Assembly: GCF_020103725.1 (NCBI RefSeq)
Contig: NZ_JAHXBG010000035.1
Coordinates: 47,612 to 111,611, forward strand
DNA length: 64,000 nucleotides
Source: Hyalangium gracile
GTDB lineage: Bacteria > Myxococcota > Myxococcia > Myxococcales > Myxococcaceae
Direction: 5' to 3'
Shown: piece by piece, positions 27,523-34,012 of the stretch
Layout of the letters: the number at the start of each line of letters is the position of its first letter
Position numbering within the stretch: position 1 is the first letter of the stretch
Position numbers and translations under genes: made by a program
The notes under the pieces: model-generated
The model's input: only the letters and a program-made list of their open reading frames with translations
The model's database searches: none
Told to the model about the DNA's origin: nothing

Positions 27523-28193
27523 CAGAACCTCGGCAGCTCCGTGTTCAGCATGATACGGGCCTGGGTCGTGTAACGCGCTTCCTTGCCATTCTCGTCCAGG
27601 GCCACCAGGGTGATGCGCACGCGCGTCGGCAGGAAGGCCTTCTTCTCGGGCCGGCGCGTGTCCCACTCGTCCTCCCACTCCTTGCGCTCGGAGTCCCAGT
27701 ACTCGAACTCCAGCTTCTTCACGCCCTCGAAGAGGATGTCCGTGGTGCCGCCGCGGTCCATCCGCTCGCCGATGTTGGGGTTCACCCGCCGCTTGAGGTC
27801 CTGGCGGCTCTTGGAGCCCTTCTCCGTGGTGGTCTCCACGAAGTACTCCACCACCGCCTGGTCGGACTCCTTCGAGTCCGTGTACAGGCGCTGGTGCGCG
27901 AACGTGGTGAAGAGCAGCCGGTCATTCTCGCCCACGAAGTTGGTGGGCCGGTCGTTCTGGTCCCGGTAGCGCTTGGGATCGTACCGGTCGCTCACGAAGG
28001 CCGAGCCGATCTCGCGCGCCATGCGGTTCATCGCCACGCGCACCATGCGGTAGTGCTCGGCCTCGCCTTCCACCAATTCCTTGGCGCGGAAGCCCGTCTG
28101 GAAGGCCATGGCCACCACCGTGCCCATCAGCGCGGTGATCGCCACGGCGACCATCACCTCCATCAGCGTGAAGCCCTGGCTCGCGCGCTTCAT
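27522..28193 (-). CDS. gspJ: Type II secretion minor pseudopilin GspJ
   Basis: A 223-residue pseudopilin. The N-terminus KRASQGFTLMEVMVAVAITA has the full prepilin peptidase site: Gly at -1, Phe at +1, Glu at +5. The soluble part contains AMNRMAREIGSAF and FEYWDSERKEWEDEWDT, typical for GspJ. It forms the tip complex with GspI and GspK. The stop overlaps gspK by one base and the start overlaps the gspI stop region, so translation is coupled. The prepilin peptidase gene (gspO/pilD) is not in this window and must be supplied from elsewhere. Confidence 0.93.
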   Translation of the reverse strand: MKRASQGFTLMEVMVAVAITALMGTVVAMAFQTGFRAKELVEGEAEHYRMVRVAMNRMAREIGSAFVSDRYDPKRYRDQNDRPTNFVGENDRLLFTTFAHQRLYTDSKESDQAVVEYFVETTTEKGSKSRQDLKRRVNPNIGERMDRGGTTDILFEGVKKLEFEYWDSERKEWEDEWDTRRPEKKAFLPTRVRITLVALDENGKEARYTTQARIMLNTELPRF

Positions 28194-29077
28194 TGGGTGG
28201 CCTTTCCGCCGCGCGGCCCGAAGATGCCGCCGCCGCCGGGCGGACGGAAGTTGCTGCCCGGGCTGGTGGGGTTGTTCATCCGGTTGAGCCACTCCATCCG
28301 GTTCATCAGCGGCTGGCGCGTGTTCGGGTCCAGCATCTGCCCGTTGGGGCCCTGGAGGGGGTTGGCCACCACCATGCCCGTGGCCGGGTTCACCCACTGG
28401 TTGGACGTCTCGGGCGGCTGCTGCCCGGTCGCCGCCGCCGCCGCCGCCGCCGCCCCGCCGTTGCGATCCGAGCCCGGCCCGAGCGACACCACGTGCGTCA
28501 CCAGGTCGATGCTCTCCACCAGCTTGCCTTCCTTCCAGGTGACGGTGAGGTGGACCTCACGCACCGACTGGGTGAGCTGGTCGATCATCTGCTTGAACAT
28601 GGGCTGCGCCATGCCCGCCATGCCGGCCATGCCTCCGGCCGCCGGCACCGGGCCGCTGCCTCCGCCCTTGCCGTCCGCGCCGGCCCCGCCCCCGAAGAGG
28701 GAGGACAGCCCGCCCAGGTCTCCATCCGTCTCGCCGATGGGCAGGTTGAAGATGGCGCCGATGAGCTGATCGGGCGACACGCCGTCCGTCTTGGGGGCGA
28801 TGATCTTCGCGCGCCACTTGAAGCCGGGCCAGCCCTCCTCGGAGAAGTCGCCGGACTCCTCGTCGTCGTCGTTGGAGAAGCCCTTGTCGTAGAGCTCCTG
28901 CTCCAGGTCCGTCATCTTCGAGCGGGCCAGGAGCGAAGCCACCGTGAGGTGCTTGGAGTAGACGTGGTTGGCCACCGCGCCGGAGTTCAGGTCGAAGATG
29001 GCCATCAGCGCCAGCGCCAGGATGGCGAGCGCGACCACCGTCTCCAGCAGGGTGAAGCCTCGGCTCGTGTTCCTCAT
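28190..29077 (-). CDS. gspI: Type II secretion minor pseudopilin GspI with long C-terminal extension
   Basis: A 295-residue protein. The N-terminus RNTSRGFTLLETVVALAILA is a perfect class III signal (GF, Glu +5), and SKMTDLEQELYDKGF follows as in GspI. Typical GspI proteins are only about 120-130 residues. Here a Gly/Met/Ala/Pro-rich insertion (GGGAGADGKGGGSG, AGMAGMAGMAQ) interrupts the domain. About 90 further residues follow, including eight alanines encoded by a (GCC)8 run and an Asn/Pro-rich tail. The start 29077 overlaps gspH by 4 bases. The added tail could decorate the pseudopilus tip or recognise cargo; this is inference. Confidence 0.9.
   Translation of the reverse strand: MRNTSRGFTLLETVVALAILALALMAIFDLNSGAVANHVYSKHLTVASLLARSKMTDLEQELYDKGFSNDDDEESGDFSEEGWPGFKWRAKIIAPKTDGVSPDQLIGAIFNLPIGETDGDLGGLSSLFGGGAGADGKGGGSGPVPAAGGMAGMAGMAQPMFKQMIDQLTQSVREVHLTVTWKEGKLVESIDLVTHVVSLGPGSDRNGGAAAAAAAATGQQPPETSNQWVNPATGMVVANPLQGPNGQMLDPNTRQPLMNRMEWLNRMNNPTSPGSNFRPPGGGGIFGPRGGKATQ
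28431..28454 (-). repeat. (GCC)8 trinucleotide run inside gspI
   Basis: Eight uninterrupted copies of the trinucleotide encode an alanine run in the GspI extension. Slippage here would change the protein by whole residues and not break the frame. Confidence 0.8.
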
Positions 29078-29790
29078 GAGCGCGGCACCTCCAGCTCCTC
29101 GTCCACCACGCTCACCTTGCCGGTGAGCGGGGAGATGGTGAGCGTCCACACGTTGTCGCCCTGGCGCACGTACACCTGGGCCTTCTCCGTGTACCCCTGA
29201 GGGAAGAAGTAGAGGTAGGCCACGCCCTGATCCACGGCCTTCTTCTGCTGGCGCGTCCACACGGAGAGGGACACGTTGCTCGGCAGCTCGCGCGGCGCCA
29301 CCTCCTCGCCAGTGTAGCTGGAGAAGCGCGCGGCCTGCTCCACGCGGTGCTGCTCCTGCTCCATCAGCTCCTTCAGGCCCGGCGCCCCGCTGCCGCTCTG
29401 GGTGAAGTTGCGCCGCTCGTCCTTGCCGCGCCTCGCCTCGTCCTCGCGCGAGAGGTTCTCGTCCTTGAGCGCCCCCTCGCGATCCCGGGCGGTGGTGACG
29501 GCGCCCTCGGCGCACTCGGCGTGGTAGCGCGAGGCATCGTCGCTCTTCGGATCGGCCAGCTCGAACACCAGCCGGCACGTCTTCCCCGAGAGCGCCGCCG
29601 TCTCGTAGAGCGAGCGGATGACGCCGGCCAGCTCGCTCGTCGTCGCCTTGGCCTTGCTGCCGGTGATGGCGCCCACGCCCGTCACCACGGCGGAGAAGAG
29701 CACCGCGGCGATCAGCAGCGCGATGCAGATCTCGATGAGCGTCAGGCCGCGCTGGGCGCGACGCGAGAGCGGGGCAGGGGAGTGTCTCAT
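29074..29790 (-). CDS. gspH: Type II secretion minor pseudopilin GspH
   Basis: A 238-residue pseudopilin. The signal RAQRGLTLIEICIALLIAAVL has Gly -1, Leu +1 and Glu +5, so it should be cut by prepilin peptidase. The soluble part has a highly charged loop (ARDREGALKDENLSREDEARRGKDERR, about 97-123) that makes it longer than the usual roughly 170 residues. The C-terminal strands VYVRQGDNVWTLTISPLTGKVSV resemble the GspH/FimT end. The start overlaps the GspG-like gene by 4 bases (ATGA) and the end overlaps gspI by 4 bases. It links the pseudopilus shaft to the tip complex. Confidence 0.9.
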   Translation of the reverse strand: MRHSPAPLSRRAQRGLTLIEICIALLIAAVLFSAVVTGVGAITGSKAKATTSELAGVIRSLYETAALSGKTCRLVFELADPKSDDASRYHAECAEGAVTTARDREGALKDENLSREDEARRGKDERRNFTQSGSGAPGLKELMEQEQHRVEQAARFSSYTGEEVAPRELPSNVSLSVWTRQQKKAVDQGVAYLYFFPQGYTEKAQVYVRQGDNVWTLTISPLTGKVSVVDEELEVPRS

Positions 29791-30218
29791 CGCCGGGGCC
29801 TCACGAGTCCACCGCTGGAGATGTCCGCGTCCTCTCCCTGTCCGCCCGGCACGCCGTCAGCGCCGTAGGAGATGACGCCCGTGCGCTCGTTGTTGAACTG
29901 GTACAGGTACGGCCGGCCCCATGGATCCACGGGCACCGAGTCGATCACCCGCCCCTTGATGAGCGGCGTGAAGCCCTCTTGCTCGGAGGGGAAGCGCCCC
30001 ATGGTGCGGTGGTAGACCTTGAAGAAGCCCTCCATGCGGCGGATCTGCTCCATGGCCAGGCGCTGTTTGGGCCCCAGGCTGTGGTCCGTCGTGATGTACG
30101 CCAGCCCGAAGGCCATCGCGGTGGCCAGCAGGCACACGATGATGACCACGTTCCTCCCCGTCCGGGAGGGACGCGTCGCCAGCTGGGGGCTCTGGGAAGA
30201 GGCGTGGTCGGCCATCAT
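29787..30218 (-). CDS. GspG-like protein without prepilin signal
   Basis: A 143-residue protein. The C-terminal 80 residues match the major pseudopilin GspG closely: GRFPSEQEGFTPLI, VDPWGRPYLYQF, SYGADGVPGG and the calcium-loop-like EDADISS. The N-terminus is different. There is no Gly-Phe-Thr-Leu-x-Glu cleavage motif, only TGRNVVIIVCLLATAMAFGLAY, which looks like an ordinary signal anchor with no Glu at +5. It should therefore stay in the inner membrane and not polymerise into the pseudopilus. It sits between gspG and gspH, with GAGGA about 8 bases before ATG 30218 (a second ATG is at 30215). It may be a decoy, nucleator or chaperone for GspG. Confidence 0.85.
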   Translation of the reverse strand: MMADHASSQSPQLATRPSRTGRNVVIIVCLLATAMAFGLAYITTDHSLGPKQRLAMEQIRRMEGFFKVYHRTMGRFPSEQEGFTPLIKGRVIDSVPVDPWGRPYLYQFNNERTGVISYGADGVPGGQGEDADISSGGLVRPRR

Positions 30219-30246
30219 GGGACAGGTCCTCGCGTTCGCGTGCCGA

Positions 30247-30678
30247 CTACTTCTGGGCGTTGCCGGAGCCCAGGCTCTTGGACGAGATGTCCGCGTCGTT
30301 GCCCTCGCCGCCGGAGGTGCCGTCCGCGCCGTAGGAGATGATGACCGGCTTGCCGCCCTCGTTCATGTAGACGTACTCGTTGTTCCAGGGATCCCTGGGG
30401 ATCGCCTCGAGCGCCTGCATGTCCACCAGCCCCTTGAGGCCCGTGCCCGTGTCCGGGTAGTTGCCCTTCTTCGTGTAGTAGAGCTTGAGCGCGTTCTGGA
30501 TGTTCTTGATGTCCAGCTCCGCGCGATCCCGGCGGGCCTGGTTGAGCTGAGGAATGACCGCCACGCCCACCGCCGCGGCGATGAGGCCCAGGATGGTGAT
30601 CACCACCATGATCTCGATCAGGGTCATGCCGCGGCTGCGGCGGCGCTGCTGCTTCCGCTTCGTCATCGTCTGGTCCAT
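30247..30678 (-). CDS. gspG: Type II secretion major pseudopilin GspG
   Basis: A 143-residue major pseudopilin. A basic leader (TKRKQQRRRSRG) precedes the cleavage site MTLIEIMVVITILGLIAA; +1 is Met and Glu +5 is present. The family body follows: AELDIKNIQNALKLYYTKKGNYPDTGTGLKGL, IPRDPWNNEYVY, IISYGADGTSGGEGNDADI. The last stretch includes the calcium-binding loop. ATG 30678 has GAGG 6 bases upstream; an alternative ATG is at 30666. This subunit builds the periplasmic pseudopilus that pushes substrates through the GspD secretin. The DPWG and SYGADG segments are shared with the GspG-like neighbour, which points to gene duplication. Confidence 0.95.
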   Translation of the reverse strand: MDQTMTKRKQQRRRSRGMTLIEIMVVITILGLIAAAVGVAVIPQLNQARRDRAELDIKNIQNALKLYYTKKGNYPDTGTGLKGLVDMQALEAIPRDPWNNEYVYMNEGGKPVIISYGADGTSGGEGNDADISSKSLGSGNAQK

Positions 30679-30733
30679 CGTCTCCCTCGATTGACTTTCT
30701 GGCAGGGCCCCTGGGCCCCGCCGAGCCTTTGTG

Positions 30734-30886
30734 TCACGGCACGCTCTGGGTGGTCTCCACCGCGGGCCCGCGCGCCTCGGAGTCCGAGGCATAGAGGACC
30801 ACCCCCACGGCCAGCAGGGTCGCCGCCAGGGCGACCATGGCCGCCAGGGTGACGCGTTGGATCCACCGGTCGAGCGTGTCGTTCAT
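30734..30886 (-). CDS. 50-residue single-pass membrane protein between gspF and gspG
   Basis: A short gene, 51 codons, read from ATG 30886 to TGA 30734. GGAGAGAAGG lies about 5 bases before the ATG. The protein has a short N-terminus (MNDTLDRWIQRV), one hydrophobic helix (TLAAMVALAATLLAVGVVLY, residues 13-32) and a short polar tail ending in ETTQSVP. It begins 14 bases after the gspF stop and ends 55 bases before gspG, so it is inside the T2SS operon. The N-in/C-out topology is uncertain. I know no named family. It may be a small accessory subunit of the inner-membrane platform. Confidence 0.7.
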   Translation of the reverse strand: MNDTLDRWIQRVTLAAMVALAATLLAVGVVLYASDSEARGPAVETTQSVP

Positions 30887-30900
30887 CGCCTTCTCTCCAG

Positions 30901-32157
30901 TTACCGGATGACCGAGTTCACCTGCAGGATCGGCATCAGGATCGAGAAGGCCACGAATGCAATCACCGCGCCCATCATCACGATGAGGATGGGCTCGAGC
31001 AGCGAGGTGAGGGCGCCGATGCGCACGTTCACCTGCGTCTCGTAGCTGTCCGCCACGGACACCAGCATGTCCTCCAGCTGGCCGGAGCGCTCACCGATGG
31101 CGACCATGTGGTACACCAGCGGCGGGAACTGCCCGGAGCGCTTGAGCGGGTTGGAGATGCTCTCGCCCTCGCGGATGGAGTCGCGCGCCTTCTCCACCAC
31201 GTCCGCCAGCACGGAGTTGGTCATCACCGCCTTGACGATGTCCATGGCGGCCAGCAGCGGCACACCGCTCTTGAGCAGCGTGGCCAGGGTGCGCGCGAAA
31301 CGCGAGATGGCCAGCAGCCGCACCAGGCTGCCGAAGACGGGCGCCTTGAGCGCGAACTGGTCCCACTTGGGCTTGCCGGCGGGGCTGCGGAAGTACGTCA
31401 CCGCCGCGACGATGGACAGCGCGATCCCCGGGAAGATGATGAACCACCAGTCCTGCAGCGCGTTGCTGAAGGCGATGAGCATCTTCGTGGTGATGGGCAG
31501 CGGGGCGCCCGTGTCCGTGAAGATCTTCGTCACCTTGGGGACGACCACCGTCATCAGCAGCACGAGGATGCCGCCGCCCACCACCATCATGATGGCGGGG
31601 TAGAGCATGGTGCCGACGATCTTCTGCCGCAGCCGGGCCTGGCTCTCGGTGAAGTCGGCCAGGCGCAGGAGCACCGTGTCCAGCGCGCCCGAGGCCTCGC
31701 CGGCGCGCACCATGTTCACGTAGAGCGAGCCGAACACCTTCTGGTGCTTGCCGAGCGCGTCCGCCAGCGAGGAGCCCTCGTTCACGCGCTGCTTCACGTC
31801 CGACAGCACGCGCTTGAGGCGCTCCTTCTCCACCTGGTCCACCAGGGCGGTGAGCGACTCCACCAGGGTGACGCCCGCGCCCAGCAGCGTGGCCAGCTGG
31901 CGCGTGGTGATGGCGATGTCGTCGGTGTTGATGCGCCCACCGGCCAGCTTGCGCAGGTCGATGTCGCGCGCGGCCACCGCGGCGCCCGAGCCCTTCATCA
32001 CCGCGCCGCGGCTGCCCTCCGCCTGGCCCAGCACGTCCGTGAGGAAGATGCCGTCCTTGCGCAGCTGCGCGCGCAGCGTCTTGGGGGACTCCGCCTCGAG
32101 CAGGCCCTTGACGGTCTTGCCCGCGGTATTCAGACCTCTGTATTCGAAGACCGGCAT
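30901..32157 (-). CDS. gspF: Type II secretion inner-membrane platform protein GspF
   Basis: A 418-residue polytopic protein with two repeated GspF domains. The first contains ITTRQLATLLGAGVTLVESL and MVRAGEASGALDTVL; the second contains RFARTLATLLKSGVPLLAAMDIV and MVAIGERSGQLEDML. Membrane helices lie near 180-200, 230-250 and at the C-terminus (LEPILIVMMGAVIAFVAFSILMPIL). GspF is the core of the assembly platform and transmits motion from GspE to the pseudopilus. ATG 32157 is 37 bases after the gspE stop, with a stem-loop in the gap. Confidence 0.95.
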   Translation of the reverse strand: MPVFEYRGLNTAGKTVKGLLEAESPKTLRAQLRKDGIFLTDVLGQAEGSRGAVMKGSGAAVAARDIDLRKLAGGRINTDDIAITTRQLATLLGAGVTLVESLTALVDQVEKERLKRVLSDVKQRVNEGSSLADALGKHQKVFGSLYVNMVRAGEASGALDTVLLRLADFTESQARLRQKIVGTMLYPAIMMVVGGGILVLLMTVVVPKVTKIFTDTGAPLPITTKMLIAFSNALQDWWFIIFPGIALSIVAAVTYFRSPAGKPKWDQFALKAPVFGSLVRLLAISRFARTLATLLKSGVPLLAAMDIVKAVMTNSVLADVVEKARDSIREGESISNPLKRSGQFPPLVYHMVAIGERSGQLEDMLVSVADSYETQVNVRIGALTSLLEPILIVMMGAVIAFVAFSILMPILQVNSVIR

Positions 32158-32171
32158 GGTGACTCACCCCA

Positions 32172-32189
32172 GCCCCTCCCAGGAGGGGC
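32172..32189 (-). promoter_or_regulatory. Stem-loop between gspE and gspF
   Basis: GCCCCTCC and GGAGGGGC form an 8-bp inverted repeat around two bases, just before the gspF ribosome binding region (GGGGTGAG). It could tune gspF translation or mark an RNA processing point in the long operon mRNA. Confidence 0.4.
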
Positions 32190-32194
32190 GGTGG

Positions 32195-34012
32195 CTAGAT
32201 GTCCTCCTGAGTGATGCTGAGGACCTCGGCGATGGTCGTCTCTCCCAGGGCCACCTTGCGCGCGCCATCCTCCAGCAGCGTGCGCATGCCCTTGCTCATG
32301 GCGGCCTTCTTGATGGTGGACGCGTCCACGTTCTTCAGCACCAGCTGGCGCACGTCGTCGTCCACGAGCAGCAGCTCGTAGATGCCCGTCCGGCCGCGGT
32401 AGCCGGAGCGGTTGCAGTTGGGGCAGCCGGCGGCCTTGTAGATCTTGTCCACCCCGTAGCGCTCCTTGAGGGAGGCGCGAGTGTGGGTCAGCTCCTTGAG
32501 CTCGTCGTCCGTGGGCGTGTACTGGACGCGGCAGTCCGGGCACACGCGGCGCACCAGACGCTGCGCCAGGATGGCCGTCAGCGACGAGGCCACCAGGAAG
32601 GGCTCCACGCCCATGTCCACCAGACGGGTGACGGCGCCGGCCGCGTCGTTGGTGTGCACCGTGGAGAACACCAGGTGGCCCGTGAGGGACGCCTGGATGG
32701 CGATCTCCGCCGTCTCCTTGTCGCGGATCTCGCCCACCATGATGACGTCCGGATCCTGGCGGAGGAAGGAGCGCAGCCCCTGGGCGAACGTCAGCCCGAT
32801 CTTCGGGTTGATGGCCATCTGGCCAATGCCCTTGAGCTGGTACTCCACCGGGTCCTCGACGGTGAGGATGTTGAGGTCCGGGGTGTTGATCTTCGACAGG
32901 GCGCCGTAGAGCGTCGTCGTCTTGCCGGAGCCGGTGGGGCCCGTGACGAGGATGATGCCGTGCGAGCGCTTGATGACCGCTTCCATCCCCGACAGCGTGT
33001 GCTGGGCCATGCCGATCTCGGACAGGTCCAGCAGCGTGGACGTCTTGTCCAGCAGACGCATGACGATGCGCTCGCCGTGCGAGGTGGGGATGGTGGACAG
33101 ACGGATGTCGATGTCGCGGCCGGCCAGCTTGATGCGGATGCGGCCGTCCTGCGGCAGGCGCTTCTCGGCGATGTTCAGCTGCCCCATCACCTTGACGCGG
33201 CTGACGATGGAGTTCTGGTAGCGCTTGGGCGGCTTGATGATCTCCTGGAGGACGCCGTCCACCCGGAAGCGCACCATCAGCTCGCGGTCCATCGGCTCGA
33301 TGTGGATGTCGCTGGCGCGCTCCTTGGCGGCGCGGAAGAGCACGGAGTTCACCAGCCGGATGACGGGCGCCTCGTCGTCCGTGTCCAGCAGGTCCTTGGG
33401 CTCCTCCAGCTCATGGGCCAGCGAGTCCAGGTCCGTGGCCTCCATCTCGTCCACGAGCTGCTCGGCCTCGTTGATGGACCGGTCATACACGCTGTTGATG
33501 GCGTCCACGATGGTGGAGGCCAGCGCGATGCGCGTGTCCAGCGAGGCGCCCAGCAGCATGCGCGCGTGGTCCATCGCCGCGGTGTCCAGCGGGTCGGCCA
33601 CCGCGATGGCGATGGAGTCGTCCTTCTGCAGCGACAGGGGGATGATCTTCGCCTGCTTGGCGAAGTTGATGGGGACCTTCTTCACCAGCTCCGGGTCCAC
33701 CTCCTCCACGAAGATGCGCTGGAGGTAGGGCAGATCCAGCTGGAGACCGAGCGCCTTGGCCACGTCCTCCTCGGTCGCGGCCTTGATGCCCACGAGCACC
33801 TCGCCCAGCCGGCCGCCCTTCTCCGCCTGCGCGGCGAGCGCCTCCTGGAGCTTGTCCTCGGGCAGGCCCATGGTGACGCGGAGGATCTCTCCGATCGGGC
33901 GGCCGGACAGGAAGGCCGGGCCGTTGGAGACGACCTGGGTGGCGTCGTTGCGCGGCGGGACGGCCTCGGTGGGCTGGGCAGCGGTGGGGGTGGCGTCGGT
34001 CGTCACGTTCAT
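32195..34012 (-). CDS. gspE: Type II secretion ATPase GspE
   Basis: A 605-residue secretion ATPase. The N1 domain (about 40-150) is the MshEN type. The NTPase core has Walker A GPTGSGKTTT (about 358-367), an Asp box (ILTVEDPVEYQL), Walker B (DPDVIMVGEIRDKETA) and a His box (LTGHLVFSTVHTNDA). A zinc-binding insertion with two CxxC pairs (CPDCRV, CPNCNR; about 500-540) is typical of GspE/PilB. It works as a cytoplasmic hexamer bound to GspL and GspF. The start overlaps the gspD stop by 4 bases (ATGA), so the pair is translationally coupled. An N-terminal extension of about 35 Thr/Ala/Pro-rich residues is unusual. Confidence 0.96.
   Translation of the reverse strand: MNVTTDATPTAAQPTEAVPPRNDATQVVSNGPAFLSGRPIGEILRVTMGLPEDKLQEALAAQAEKGGRLGEVLVGIKAATEEDVAKALGLQLDLPYLQRIFVEEVDPELVKKVPINFAKQAKIIPLSLQKDDSIAIAVADPLDTAAMDHARMLLGASLDTRIALASTIVDAINSVYDRSINEAEQLVDEMEATDLDSLAHELEEPKDLLDTDDEAPVIRLVNSVLFRAAKERASDIHIEPMDRELMVRFRVDGVLQEIIKPPKRYQNSIVSRVKVMGQLNIAEKRLPQDGRIRIKLAGRDIDIRLSTIPTSHGERIVMRLLDKTSTLLDLSEIGMAQHTLSGMEAVIKRSHGIILVTGPTGSGKTTTLYGALSKINTPDLNILTVEDPVEYQLKGIGQMAINPKIGLTFAQGLRSFLRQDPDVIMVGEIRDKETAEIAIQASLTGHLVFSTVHTNDAAGAVTRLVDMGVEPFLVASSLTAILAQRLVRRVCPDCRVQYTPTDDELKELTHTRASLKERYGVDKIYKAAGCPNCNRSGYRGRTGIYELLLVDDDVRQLVLKNVDASTIKKAAMSKGMRTLLEDGARKVALGETTIAEVLSITQEDI

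Noticed and set aside
28431..28454. (GCC)8 as a phase-variation switch
   Set aside because: It is a trinucleotide inside the coding frame, so length changes would not switch the gene off.
30663..30866. A 67-codon minus-strand frame between gspF and gspG
   Set aside because: Arg/Gly-rich with no ribosome site; the other frame here encodes the 50-residue membrane protein with a good site and a clean helix.
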